Below are positions 33,517 to 41,882 of a stretch of 64,000 bases of DNA, one piece after another. Source of the DNA: Bacillus sp. SLBN-46 (GTDB taxonomy: Bacteria; Bacillota; Bacilli; Bacillales; Cytobacillaceae); assembly GCF_031453555.1 (NCBI RefSeq), contig NZ_JAVIZM010000001.1, forward strand, positions 1,116,001 through 1,180,000, read 5' to 3'. Position numbers and translations under genes: made by a program. Within the stretch, counting starts at the first letter, position 1; each line of letters starts with the position of its first letter. The notes under the pieces are model-generated. The model was not told where the DNA came from and searched no databases. It saw only the letters and a list, made by a program, of their open reading frames with translations.

Positions 33517-34428
33517 TTACAGATTGAAAAACTTCAATACGCCATTGATCAATCCAGTGACTAATTTATTCTGGTAGGTGTCGGTTGTCAGGTTGGCTCG
33601 TTCCGTCGAATTAGAGACGAAGCCAATTTCCACTAAGACAGCTGGTGCTTCATTATCTCTAATCACTCTGAAGCTCTCATCCTTTATTCCTCTACTAAAG
33701 GCTCCAGTTGCTTTAATGAGTTCGTTCTGGAGCAATGTCGCTAATTGCTTGCTTTCCACCGGCATGACACCGTCCTCAGAATTGTGATAGGTCTCAATAC
33801 CTGATGCACTTGTGCTGGTAGAGGAGTTGACGTGAATACTGATAAAAGCGTCCGGTTTAATAGAGTTGGAGTATATCACTCTATTATCTAATGAAATAAA
33901 TTCATCCTTACTTCTTGTCATATACACTGTTGCACCATGACTTCTTAGTGCATCCGCAAATTTCAAGCTTACTTGTAAATTAATATTTTTTTCATATACT
34001 CCTTCAGCATTAGCACCGCTATCATATCCGCCATGTCCGGGATCAATGATAATTGTTTTCCCATTTAAATCATTTGTAATCGGGACCCAGACACCGTTTG
34101 GATCTAAAAAGAATTTTTCATTATTCACGGTAACCCAGCCTGTTTGCATGATACCGTTAGTATCAAAATAGTACCAAAGCCCTTTATCTTGGAACCAACC
34201 GGTTACCATGGCTCCTGTCTGGTTTAGGTAGAACCTCTTTCCATCTAATTTGAGCCAGCCTGTTTGCATAGCCCCACTGCCATTTAGATAATACTTCTTA
34301 TTGCTATCCAGTACCCAGCCTGTCTGCATTTGGCCTTGATTATCAAGATAGTACCATTTTCCGCCATCACGCACCCAGCCTGTGCTCATGGAAAAATCAC
34401 TTGCTAAATAGTACCAGGTGTTATTCAA
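33517..34428 (-). CDS. N-acetylmuramoyl-L-alanine amidase, 3' part of a frameshifted gene
   Basis: 303 residues. About five 20-residue cell-wall-binding repeats of the GWxxxxGKWYYLDxxG type come first (residues 1-110). An Amidase_3 catalytic domain follows (about 120-303), with zinc ligands and catalytic residues in IIIDPGHGGYDSGA, YEKNINLQVSL, FISIHVNSS and VLVEIGFVSN. It cuts the amide between MurNAc and L-Ala in peptidoglycan. This frame has only a TTG inside the upstream frame, no ribosome site and no signal peptide, so alone it would not be exported. It is best read as the continuation of the gene at 34421-35314 after loss of one base in an A7 run. Confidence 0.85.
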   Translation of the reverse strand: MNNTWYYLASDFSMSTGWVRDGGKWYYLDNQGQMQTGWVLDSNKKYYLNGSGAMQTGWLKLDGKRFYLNQTGAMVTGWFQDKGLWYYFDTNGIMQTGWVTVNNEKFFLDPNGVWVPITNDLNGKTIIIDPGHGGYDSGANAEGVYEKNINLQVSLKFADALRSHGATVYMTRSKDEFISLDNRVIYSNSIKPDAFISIHVNSSTSTSASGIETYHNSEDGVMPVESKQLATLLQNELIKATGAFSRGIKDESFRVIRDNEAPAVLVEIGFVSNSTERANLTTDTYQNKLVTGLINGVLKFFNL

Positions 34429-35314
34429 TAAGAGCCAGCCCTTTTTTTAGAACACCGGCATTATCTGCGTAATATTTCTTGGCGCCTGCTATAACCCAGC
34501 CTGCAGTGTTCAGAACTCCCTCGTTATTAAAGTAGTAAGTTTTACTATCCAATGTGGTCATTCCTGTGGTTAACGCGCCACTACTATTAAAATAGTATTT
34601 CTTCCCTTGCTCCTCAACCCAACCTGTTAACATTACTCCATTTGGATCTAAGAAGTATTTCTTGTCCTTGTCGATAATCCAGCCAGCTTGAACAAGTCCT
34701 TCTGTGTTTGAAAAATACCATTTTCCATTTACGAGTCTCCACCCGAAGGCTAGAGTTCCATCTGTGGTAAACAGATATTTTTTTTCAGCAATTTCGGTTA
34801 CATTGGTTGCAGCAGACCCATCGTTCTTAAAGTAGTACTTCTTACCATTCACATCCTGCCATTTGTTTGCAAGCATAACTCCATCATTGTTCAAATAGTA
34901 TTGCTTGGAATTAATGGAAAGAAGGCCGCTCGTTCGCTCACCGCTTGAATTTAAGTAATACCAATCCGTTCCTAGTAACAACCACCCGGTTTTCATCGAA
35001 CCATCTGTTTGAAGGAAGTACCATTTATTACTGATGTTCACCCAGCCCGTTTTCATTGAACCATCTGCCTGCAGGTAATACCATTTTCCTTTGTCAAGGA
35101 GCCACCCGGTCTTCATAACCCCTTTGGCATCAAGGTAATACCATTTTTCCCTTATGAAAATCCATCCTTTTACAGGAGCATCATTTTGATAATAAAACCA
35201 CTTTCCGTTTTCCAGCTTCCAGCCTGTAGTCGCTGCATAGGACGGAGAAAAACCTATCCCCAAGTTCATGAGTAATAATGCAAAAATTGATAAGAGTAAA
35301 ATTTTCTTCTTCAA
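34421..35314 (-). CDS. Secreted cell-wall-binding repeat protein, 5' part of the frameshifted amidase
   Basis: 297 residues. A TTG start (35314) with AAAGGGA about 9 nt upstream begins a signal peptide ending SPSYA (1-27). About a dozen 20-residue wall-binding repeats (GWLLDKGKWYYLQADGSMKT type) follow. The frame then ends abruptly as KKGLALIE. At CTAAAAAAAGGGCTGG (A7 at 34442-34448) removing one A gives KKGWLLLNNTWYYL, restoring the repeat register and joining the downstream amidase frame. The intact product would be about 600 residues: signal, some 18 repeats, amidase. The truncated form would still be secreted and bind wall. Confidence 0.85.
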   Translation of the reverse strand: MKKKILLLSIFALLLMNLGIGFSPSYAATTGWKLENGKWFYYQNDAPVKGWIFIREKWYYLDAKGVMKTGWLLDKGKWYYLQADGSMKTGWVNISNKWYFLQTDGSMKTGWLLLGTDWYYLNSSGERTSGLLSINSKQYYLNNDGVMLANKWQDVNGKKYYFKNDGSAATNVTEIAEKKYLFTTDGTLAFGWRLVNGKWYFSNTEGLVQAGWIIDKDKKYFLDPNGVMLTGWVEEQGKKYYFNSSGALTTGMTTLDSKTYYFNNEGVLNTAGWVIAGAKKYYADNAGVLKKGLALIE

Positions 35315-35720
35315 CGCTAAAATTCCCTTTCTGTGCTAAGTGTCACTCTAAAGAGTCGCTACAGTCTCGAGATTCAGAACTGTATTCCTGCCTCTACTAG
35401 ATTTCTCACACTCCTTTTGCTCTAGAGGTCTTGTGTAGTTACTTACCAAAAACTACGAGTGTATCCTAAATTTGTTAATTTTATATTAAACTGTATTTTC
35501 AAGATTGTGAAGCGCAAATCGACAATCTTTTTTCTTCCTTAGTTTTGAAAACGCTTATCTATACGTTATTGGGGCCATTTAATAAAACAGTTGATTAGGT
35601 GGGAATTTTGTTGAATAACCACGAAACGTGCCTTTTAAAAAATTATCCGACTTGGGCAGGCACCCAATGACCAAGTCATTAGTAAGATAGGGATAGGTAG
35701 GAACAAGGAGGGGAAGAGCT
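35315..35720. other. Intergenic region, divergent promoters, no gene seen
   Basis: About 400 bases between the divergent amidase and ferritin-like genes. AAAGGGA of the amidase lies at its edge. TGAAAACGCTTATC (35546-35559) resembles half of a catabolite-responsive element, but the second half is poor. No small frame or hairpin stands out. Confidence 0.4.
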
Positions 35721-36161
35721 ATGTATCCTTATTCAAATTACTCTGATGCATTAAGTAGACAACAAAATAAGCTGATCCAGGATCTTGAAAAAGCGATAAA
35801 TGGGGAATATGGTGCGATTCAGTGTTATGAAAAAATTGCTAAAATGGCAACAAAGGAAAAGCAGCGGAAACAAATACTTGAAATACGTGAAGATGAGAAG
35901 AAGCATTACCATCAATTCGTCAGGATCTATACAAGTCTTATGGGCAGGCAACCTCAGCCAAAAATCACGGAGGAGTGTCCGAATACGTATGTAAAGGGTC
36001 TGGAGTTTGCGTTAGTGGATGAGCAGGAGACAGTAGATTTTTATCTGGATATAGCCGATGAAGCGACGGATCCTTACATTAAGGAAGTTTTTCGCCGGGC
36101 GGCAGCAGACGAGCAAAATCATGCGGTGTGGTTCCTGTATTATTTTACAAAAAATAAATAA
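35721..36161 (+). CDS. Ferritin-like (rubrerythrin-type, YhjR-like) protein
   Basis: 146 residues forming a four-helix bundle with two E..ExxH-type half-sites: NGEYGAIQCYEKIA, then IREDEKKHYHQF; and DEQETVDFYLDIADEA, then AAADEQNHAVWF. The pattern suits a di-iron centre. The C-terminal rubredoxin domain of true rubrerythrins is missing. B. subtilis YhjR-like relatives are associated with spores; peroxide or iron handling is the family role. Monocistronic, with AAGGAGGGG before the ATG and a strong terminator after. Confidence 0.82.
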   Translation: MYPYSNYSDALSRQQNKLIQDLEKAINGEYGAIQCYEKIAKMATKEKQRKQILEIREDEKKHYHQFVRIYTSLMGRQPQPKITEECPNTYVKGLEFALVDEQETVDFYLDIADEATDPYIKEVFRRAAADEQNHAVWFLYYFTKNK

Positions 36162-36163
36162 GA

Positions 36164-36220
36164 AAAAAACAGGGCTGACTCTGGAGGATACTCTCACGGG
36201 TTCAGCCCTGTTTTTTTTTT
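36164..36220 (+). terminator. Intrinsic terminator of the ferritin-like gene
   Basis: ACAGGGCTGA pairs with TCAGCCCTGT around a 23-nt loop with further weak pairing, followed by at least nine T. Confidence 0.8.
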
Positions 36221-36235
36221 GACTATAGGAAAGTG

Positions 36236-36277
36236 AAAAATTCGACTTCGAGAATTGTCCAGCTCCAGCGCTTTTCG
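36236..36277. repeat. Dispersed repeat R2, partial copy
   Basis: The stretch from AAATTCGACTTCGAG through TTGTCCAGCTCCAGCGC is nearly identical to the left end of the longer copy at 55476-55616. Only the left arm is present. It abuts the stop codon of the small membrane-protein gene. Translated on the minus strand it gives RWSWTILEVEF, a phrase seen in many spurious Bacillus ORFs. Confidence 0.75.
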
Positions 36278-36280
36278 TAG

Positions 36281-36589
36281 TTAGTCGTCATTTGAGTCTC
36301 CACCATAGTCTCTATCGTTGTCATTGTTAGAGTTGCCATTATCGTTATCATCGGATTCGTCGGAATCAATACTGTTAAAGGCAGAGGCGTGATAAGGGTC
36401 GTTGCTATAACTTTTAGAGGCAGCTGCAGCGGTTTGGCCTTTTTTTTCAAGGCTAGGGAAGATTAAAAACGCGGCAATGATGGCTAACGTACCAAAGAAT
36501 TCCTGTACACCAAAAATAAGATACACCCCATACACGAAAAGGAAAATCCCAATCAACCATTGTATGATTCTAATCGCCTTCAGAAGCAT
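36281..36589 (-). CDS. Small membrane protein with acidic Asn/Asp-rich tail
   Basis: 102 residues. Two hydrophobic helices (about 8-24 and 28-45, IIQWLIGIFLFVYGVYLIFG and FFGTLAIIAAFLIFP) are followed by a Ser/Asn/Asp-rich tail (about 60-102) with strong net negative charge. The ribosome site is a poor G-run adjoining the ATG. The stop codon lies at the edge of repeat R2. No family recognised; a short envelope protein is likely. Confidence 0.6.
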   Translation of the reverse strand: MLLKAIRIIQWLIGIFLFVYGVYLIFGVQEFFGTLAIIAAFLIFPSLEKKGQTAAAASKSYSNDPYHASAFNSIDSDESDDNDNGNSNNDNDRDYGGDSNDD

Positions 36590-36696
36590 CCCCCCCAGAT
36601 GTAGTCAAAAAACAATCCGCCATATACAAATAAATATTACCGCCTAGGACTTTTTATACATTATTTAGGGAATCGTAACTTGATTGCAACTTATCT

Positions 36697-36730
36697 GGTG
36701 TCAGGCACCACCCGTGGACAATTGTCTTTC
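36697..36730. repeat. Dispersed palindromic repeat R1, copy upstream of the RAYT gene
   Basis: GGTGTCAGGCACC (36697-36709), ACCC, then GTGGACAATTGTCTTTC. It lies 112-145 nt upstream of the transposase start. A second copy lies just after comM, so the two genes are bracketed. Confidence 0.8.
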
Positions 36731-36841
36731 TAGGGTGGACATTATAATGGATTATTTAATTTGATAAGATTGGAGGATTTTTGGGAATGGTGTCGAATTT
36801 TTTTTAGTGGTTATAAATAGAGAATTAAAGGAGTGATTGTG

Positions 36842-37450
36842 ATGGTCCGAAAAGGACGCACTTGGTTCGAGGGTGCGAAATATCATGTTACGAGTAGAGG
36901 AATTAGACGAAGTCCTTTATTTTTTGAAGAGAAAGATTATAAGAAGTACCTAGAATTACTAGAAGATACGAAAAGCACCTACCCATTTTTTCTCCATACC
37001 TACTGCCTTATGACTAATCACACCCACCTACAAATTGAAACCGTTGAAACCTCACTTAGTATCATTATGAAAAATCTCAATACCAAGTACGCAAAGTTTT
37101 TTAACAAGAAATATGAATTCTCTGGTCATGTTTTTGAAAAGCGTTACGGGGCAGAATTAATCACCACACCAGAGTATGAAATTGATGTAAGTAAATATAT
37201 TCATTTAAACCCAGTAACTGCAGGTATAACAGCCGCTCCAGAAGATTACATATGGAGCAGTTATCACGCTTACGCCTTTGGAAAACACTCCCCAATTCTT
37301 TACACCCAAACACTGCTTTCCCATTTTCCTGAACCCGCAAGCCTACAATACCAAGAATATATGAGCTCCTCTCCATTGGATACGTTTTTTTGGAAAGAGG
37401 GCAAGATTTATTTTGAAAAGGAGATGGACTTGCCATGTGGGCAAAAGTAA
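36842..37450 (+). CDS. REP-associated tyrosine transposase (RAYT, Y1_Tnp/IS200-like)
   Basis: 202 residues. A single Y1 transposase domain: GAKYHVTSRGI at the N-terminus; the HUH metal motif HTYCLMTNHTHL (His 60 and His 62); GHVFEKRYGAELI; and KYIHLNPVTAGI with the conserved Tyr 119. The YxHLNPVxAG form separates RAYTs from IS200 TnpA. Such enzymes are single copy, lack flanking inverted repeats of their own, and are thought to move or maintain REP palindromes in trans. Here an R1 palindrome sits just upstream. ATG 36842 follows AAAGGAG at 8 nt. Its 3' end overlaps comM by 16 nt, so the two are probably co-translated. Confidence 0.88.
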   Translation: MVRKGRTWFEGAKYHVTSRGIRRSPLFFEEKDYKKYLELLEDTKSTYPFFLHTYCLMTNHTHLQIETVETSLSIIMKNLNTKYAKFFNKKYEFSGHVFEKRYGAELITTPEYEIDVSKYIHLNPVTAGITAAPEDYIWSSYHAYAFGKHSPILYTQTLLSHFPEPASLQYQEYMSSSPLDTFFWKEGKIYFEKEMDLPCGQK

Positions 37451-38937
37451 CAAGTATCGGCTTAAAGGGGATGGAAGGGTATCGGATGAATGTTGAGGTA
37501 GGCTCGTATGTGGGGAGTGATTCTTTTAAAATTGTTGGACTACCTGATGCGGCTGTTAAAGAAGCGAAGGAACGCATCAATGTAGCACTTCGTACCTTAG
37601 GGTTTATTTTATCAGGCAATAAAATTATTATTAACCTTTCGCCAGCCGACCAAAAGAAAATGGGATCTTTGTTGGACCTGCCGATGGCCATAGGGGTTTT
37701 GTTGAGTTTGCATGAAATAATTATTTTTATCCCTGAAAATACCGGTTTTCTAGGTTCTTTATCATTGGATGGCGCCATTCAGCCCGTTGAAGGGTTGCTG
37801 CCTGCTGTACTCGCTGCTAAAAGATTGGGTATCAAAAAGCTTTATATTCCGTTTGATAGACAGTTGCCATTGTTAGACCTTGCACCAATGGAAATTATTT
37901 ATGTGTCTTCATTGCAGGATGTGATTGCGCATTTGGAAGGACAATGGGAACCTCCATCTTTAGTACAACAAGAAGAGGTTAAAATCTGCAGTCATGATTA
38001 TATTGATTTAGAGCAGATCATAGGTCATAGTGTTGCAAAACGAGCATTAGAAATAGCTGCAGCGGGGGAACATCATGTCTTGATGACAGGACCTCCGGGA
38101 TGTGGTAAAAGCTTGTTGGCTGGGTGCTTTCCTTCTGTTCTACCTCCTCTAACAAAGGAAGCACAGCTTGAAGTGTTGAGCCTGTATCAGCTCAGTCGAA
38201 CAGCCTATCCCCATACAAATAATCCACCTTTTCGAAATCCCCATCATTCTGCATCAGGGATATCGATTGTAGGAGGTGGTCAATATCCAATGCCGGGTGA
38301 AATATCCTTAGCGCATAGGGGTGTACTATTTCTTGATGAAATTGGAGAGTTTACGAAAAAAACATTAGATATGCTAAGACAGCCTTTAGAAAATGGAGCG
38401 ATTACTATTAGTCGTACGCATGCTACTATTACTTATCCCGCATCATTTATTTTAGTTGCGGCCATGAATCCCTGTCCTTGTGGTTATTCTGGTTCAAATA
38501 CTCATTATTGTACATGTACTCAGAAGCAGATTACCTCTTATCAAAACAGAATTTCAGGTCCACTTAGGGATCGATTTGATATCAAGCTTTCCTTAAGACC
38601 TGTTGATATTCATACTGGTATGAATATCAAGGCGAGTGATTCATCCAGAGTGGTGCAGAAGAGAGTAGAGGAAGCTAGGAAAAGACAGTATGACCGTTAT
38701 GGGATAGAGATTACTAATGGTAGAGTTCCGGTTGATTTACTAATGGAAACAAGCCCCTTAAATGAAGAACAACAATGGAACCTTCAACAGCTGTCGTTCA
38801 GAGAAGATCTGAGTAATCGAACCCAAATTAAAATTATCAGGCTTGCCCGCACTATCTCCGACCTGCAAGAAAGTCCTACCATTACAGACGAAAGTATTGC
38901 TGAGGCAATGGAACTTAATTTGTCTAGAACCAGGTAA
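37435..38937 (+). CDS. comM: YifB/ComM-family Mg-chelatase-like AAA+ ATPase
   Basis: 500 residues. An N-terminal Lon-protease-like ChlI domain (1-170, GLPDAAVKEAKERINVAL) precedes the AAA+ core: Walker A GPPGCGKS at about 219, Walker B LFLDEIGEF, sensor AAMNPCPCGY. A Cys cluster (CPCGYSGSNTHYCTC) and a C-terminal lid domain follow. Studied ComM proteins of naturally competent bacteria are hexameric branch-migration helicases used in transformation. Overlap with the RAYT stop places both in one transcript. Full length and apparently intact. Confidence 0.9.
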   Translation: MWAKVTSIGLKGMEGYRMNVEVGSYVGSDSFKIVGLPDAAVKEAKERINVALRTLGFILSGNKIIINLSPADQKKMGSLLDLPMAIGVLLSLHEIIIFIPENTGFLGSLSLDGAIQPVEGLLPAVLAAKRLGIKKLYIPFDRQLPLLDLAPMEIIYVSSLQDVIAHLEGQWEPPSLVQQEEVKICSHDYIDLEQIIGHSVAKRALEIAAAGEHHVLMTGPPGCGKSLLAGCFPSVLPPLTKEAQLEVLSLYQLSRTAYPHTNNPPFRNPHHSASGISIVGGGQYPMPGEISLAHRGVLFLDEIGEFTKKTLDMLRQPLENGAITISRTHATITYPASFILVAAMNPCPCGYSGSNTHYCTCTQKQITSYQNRISGPLRDRFDIKLSLRPVDIHTGMNIKASDSSRVVQKRVEEARKRQYDRYGIEITNGRVPVDLLMETSPLNEEQQWNLQQLSFREDLSNRTQIKIIRLARTISDLQESPTITDESIAEAMELNLSRTR

Positions 38938-38950
38938 GGGTGGAAGGCTT

Positions 38951-38983
38951 GGTGCCTGACACCCTCCGTGGGCAATTGTCCAT
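38951..38983. repeat. Dispersed palindromic repeat R1, copy downstream of comM
   Basis: GGTGCCTGACACC (38951-38963), CTCC, then GTGGGCAATTGTCCAT. The second hairpin has the same orientation as in the copy upstream of the RAYT gene, but the loop of the first is inverted (CCTGA for TCAGG). It starts 14 nt after the comM stop. Confidence 0.8.
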
Positions 38984-39005
38984 ATGGGACGGATTATCCT
39001 TCGAT

Positions 39006-39566
39006 TTATCTATTCAACCGCTCTTTAATATTCCCAGAATGCGCCAATAGAATAATCACAAGGAGACACCCGGCAATGACGCAGCTAATCCAACCAGTAT
39101 GGTTGATTACTAGGAACACAGGAATAAGCAGAAATGCCCCCAATCCTGCAAAAGTAAAGCTTTTGGTAAAAGGATAAAGGACCAGAAATCCTATGATAAT
39201 GACAGGGATTAGGAGTGGTTCAAGCATAATTATACCCCCAATAAAGGTGGAGATTCCTTTCCCACCCTTAAACTTTAAGGTGACCGGCTTGAGGTGACCG
39301 ATAATTGCCATTCCTAACCCTAGCAGCTCGATAGGCTCGGAAAATTCTAAATAACGAGCGATCCATACTACAAAAACGCCTTTTAAGGCATCTCCTAAAA
39401 AGATGAGAACAAACGCTTTTTTTCCATGTAGCCGCCCAGCATTCCTTGCCCCGACATTTCCGCTCCCATGATGCCTGATATCCTTACCATAAAACATCTT
39501 TGTGACCAAATATCCGAACATGACACTGCCGATTAAATAAGAAATTACTAGATAAAGATAAATCAT
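39006..39566 (-). CDS. plsY: Glycerol-3-phosphate acyltransferase PlsY-type
   Basis: Inner-membrane enzyme that transfers acyl groups from acyl-phosphate to glycerol 3-phosphate, the first step of phospholipid synthesis. 186 residues, five membrane segments. The motifs are GSGNVGARNAGR (motif 1, after helix 1), FKGGKGISTFIGG (motif 2) and HTGWISCVIAG (weaker motif 3). It is somewhat short and divergent in motif 3, so it may be a second PlsY paralogue; Bacillus normally has one next to parE/parC, which are not here. Start follows GGGAGTGAG. Confidence 0.85.
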   Translation of the reverse strand: MIYLYLVISYLIGSVMFGYLVTKMFYGKDIRHHGSGNVGARNAGRLHGKKAFVLIFLGDALKGVFVVWIARYLEFSEPIELLGLGMAIIGHLKPVTLKFKGGKGISTFIGGIIMLEPLLIPVIIIGFLVLYPFTKSFTFAGLGAFLLIPVFLVINHTGWISCVIAGCLLVIILLAHSGNIKERLNR

Positions 39567-39656
39567 TGGCTCACTCCCATAAGTTTATAAGTGAAAAAAT
39601 CTTAAAAAAGATAGAGGTCTTAAAGGACATAGGTAGAATTGTTTTCTATGAAGGAA

Positions 39657-39686
39657 AAAATCAGCAAAAGCTCGCTGATTTTATTT
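39657..39686 (+). terminator. Terminator-like hairpin in a divergent promoter gap
   Basis: AAATCAGC pairs with GCTGATTT around an 8-nt loop and is followed by TATTTT. It ends only 16 nt before the serine-hydrolase start codon and overlaps nothing else, so it could act as an attenuator in that leader. Confidence 0.5.
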
Positions 39687-39701
39687 TGAGGTGAAAAAAC
39701 A

Positions 39702-40619
39702 GTGATTTCAATTGATATTTTAACTGAATTAGAGAAAAAGATAAAAAAGGAAAAGATCACGTCATGTCTTATCCAGTATGAGAATTCTTTAGTTCTCAAA
39801 TACTATAAAAATAATAAAATGAAGGACAAACAACATAAAGTAAACTCTGTTACGAAGAGTGTGCTCTCTATTTTAGTAGGGATTGCGATTGATCGTGGTG
39901 ATTTAGAGGGAGTTCATCAGCCAATAGCTGACTTTTTTTCGAACCTGACTGACTGGCAAAAGCAATTGACGCTCGAGCATCTGCTTACGATGACTCCCGG
40001 CTTTGATTGGCCTGAATTTACCAGCTGGGGTGGGAGACCGATGCCCATGATTAATTCGCGGGATTGGGTTCGGTTCATTCTAGAAAGACCCATGGTTGAG
40101 CCTTCAGGAGAAAGTATGCACTATAATTCAGGTTGCTCCCAAATGTTAAGTGCCATTCTCCAAAAAGCTGCAGGTATGTCTCTAACAGAGTATGCTGAAG
40201 CCTACTTATTTAACCCTTTGGGCATAAAGGACTATACATGGTATTCGGATGCGAAAGGGATAGTAATTGGCGGATTTGGGTTGTCATTAAAGGCTGAAGA
40301 TTTGCTGAAACTAGGGCGGTTGATGCTACAGGAAGGAACGTGGAACGGGCATAAGCTTGTTTCGAAGGATTGGGTGATAGAGTCTACGATTCCACGTTTT
40401 CATACCTATAATAAAATTGGCTCTTATGGCTATCATTGGTGGATCCTAACCGATGATGATCATCAGCCAGCACAGCCACCGGCCTATTTTGCCATGGGAT
40501 ACGGAGGGCAATACATTATTGTCGCCCCTAAAAATCAACTGATCGTTACATTTACTAGTGAACTGTACAACGATACATTTAAACCGTTAAGGTACTTTAA
40601 AAAGTGTGGTTTACAATGA
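39702..40619 (+). CDS. Serine hydrolase (class C beta-lactamase family)
   Basis: 305 residues, no signal peptide, so probably cytoplasmic. The catalytic SxxK is in NSVTKSVLSILVGIAIDRG, YxN in MHYNSGCSQML, and the usual LEHLLTMTPGFDW and GFGLSLKAEDLLKLGRLM landmarks are present. Family members are esterases or D-amino-peptidases more often than true beta-lactamases. GTG start at 39702, with GAGGTG upstream. Not part of an operon. Confidence 0.85.
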   Translation: MISIDILTELEKKIKKEKITSCLIQYENSLVLKYYKNNKMKDKQHKVNSVTKSVLSILVGIAIDRGDLEGVHQPIADFFSNLTDWQKQLTLEHLLTMTPGFDWPEFTSWGGRPMPMINSRDWVRFILERPMVEPSGESMHYNSGCSQMLSAILQKAAGMSLTEYAEAYLFNPLGIKDYTWYSDAKGIVIGGFGLSLKAEDLLKLGRLMLQEGTWNGHKLVSKDWVIESTIPRFHTYNKIGSYGYHWWILTDDDHQPAQPPAYFAMGYGGQYIIVAPKNQLIVTFTSELYNDTFKPLRYFKKCGLQ

Positions 40620-40753
40620 GGGATAGAAAACTAGGTTGTGTCATTAATAGCTTTACATTATAAGAAAGATGTTTATGTTTTAAAAATTTTTAAAATATTA
40701 AAAAAACCCTCTTGCATTTTAATGCTAGGCGGTGATATTATCAAACTATAAAA

Positions 40754-40772
40754 AATCTAAACGTTTACATTT
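40754..40772. promoter_or_regulatory. LacI-type operator 1 of the rbs operon
   Basis: AATCTAAACGTTTACATTT, centred on the palindrome TAAACGTTTA with the CG centre typical of LacI-family operators. About 90 nt upstream of rbsR. The same 14-mer TCTAAACGTTTACA recurs at 40831 and 41878. Confidence 0.7.
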
Positions 40773-40828
40773 GAAGAATACATAACCAATAGACTAGAAA
40801 CTTTAAGTCTATTATTTTTTAAAACATA

Positions 40829-40846
40829 AATCTAAACGTTTACATT
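40829..40846. promoter_or_regulatory. LacI-type operator 2 of the rbs operon
   Basis: AATCTAAACGTTTACATT, about 75 bp after operator 1 and ending 14 nt before the rbsR start. A pair at this spacing would allow looping repression by RbsR. CcpA could also recognise such a centre. Confidence 0.7.
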
Positions 40847-40859
40847 TTAGGGGTTACAT

Positions 40860-41882
40860 ATGATGGATTACAAACCAACAATTGAAGATGTTGCAAAGCT
40901 TGCGAAGGTTTCAATTGCTACGGTTTCGAGGGTAATTAATAACCAGGGTGGAGTTCGAAAAGTAACTGAAGAACGAATTGTAAACGCTATCAATGATCTT
41001 GGTTACATCCGTAGCGCTGTAGCAAGAAGTATGAAAAGAAAAGAAACACATACCATTGGCATTATAGTGCCAGACATTAAAAATCCATTTTTTCCGCTAG
41101 TGGTTTCTGGAATTGAGCAAAAGGCGAGAGAACTGGGGTATTACACCATCCTAAGTAGTACAAATGAATCACCTATGGTAGAAGAAGAAATCGTGAAGAT
41201 CTTTATTGAACGCGGTGTAGATGGCGTCATTATTACAACAGCAAATGAGACGGGAGATCATATTAAACTCTTACAGGACCAAGGTATACCCATCGTCGCT
41301 GTTGATAGGGCCATCAAGAAATTTGATGTGGATACCGTGTTGGTTGACAATGTGAATGGTTCCTATCAGGCAGTTCAGCACCTCATTTTACAAGGGCATA
41401 GAAGAATCGCTATAATTTGTGGTCCACAACAAACGACTCCTGGACTTGAACGGTTTTTAGGCTATAAAAAAGCACTTGAGGAATATAATATTCCTTTTGA
41501 TGAAAGCTTGGTTATTCAAGGAGATTTTATGGAAGGCAGCGGTTATTCGGCAGCTCATGAACTGTACGATTCAGAAAATAGACCCACTGCAATTTTTTCA
41601 TCAAACAATCTTATGACGATTGGGTGTATAAAGGGCTTAATAGATTTAGATTGGAAATTAGGAGAAGAGGTATCCTTCATCGGATTTGATGATGTGGAAA
41701 TTGCTACATTTATCAAACCAAGATTATCCGTAGTATCTAGACCTATGATGACGATTGGTGAAATTGCTGTCCAATTACTTTACGAACGAATGAATGTGAA
41801 GGGTGATCTTCCAAAGAGAGAGTATCTTTTATCACCTGAATTAAAAATTCGAGAATCCTGCCAGGTAAAAATAAAAATCTAA
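40860..41882 (+). CDS. rbsR: LacI-family ribose operon repressor
   Basis: 340 residues. The N-terminal helix-turn-helix TIEDVAKLAKVSIATVSRVINN and hinge helix GYIRSAVARSMKRK precede a periplasmic-binding-protein-like effector domain (IGIIVPDIKNPFFPLVVSGIE, then GFDDVEIATFIKPRLSVVSRPM). It is the first gene of rbsRDACBK and probably represses it when ribose is absent. Three identical operator cores lie at 40754, 40829 and 41877. Start ATG after AGGGG. Confidence 0.93.
   Translation: MMDYKPTIEDVAKLAKVSIATVSRVINNQGGVRKVTEERIVNAINDLGYIRSAVARSMKRKETHTIGIIVPDIKNPFFPLVVSGIEQKARELGYYTILSSTNESPMVEEEIVKIFIERGVDGVIITTANETGDHIKLLQDQGIPIVAVDRAIKKFDVDTVLVDNVNGSYQAVQHLILQGHRRIAIICGPQQTTPGLERFLGYKKALEEYNIPFDESLVIQGDFMEGSGYSAAHELYDSENRPTAIFSSNNLMTIGCIKGLIDLDWKLGEEVSFIGFDDVEIATFIKPRLSVVSRPMMTIGEIAVQLLYERMNVKGDLPKREYLLSPELKIRESCQVKIKI

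Noticed and set aside
34442..34448. Programmed -1 ribosomal frameshift on the A7 run
   Set aside because: The downstream frame is +1 relative to the upstream frame, so a standard -1 slip would not join them; deletion of one A or transcriptional slippage fits better.
36842..38983. Classical IS200/IS605 insertion sequence
   Set aside because: The transposase has the RAYT signature, no tnpB partner and no IS200-type ends; it overlaps a housekeeping gene.
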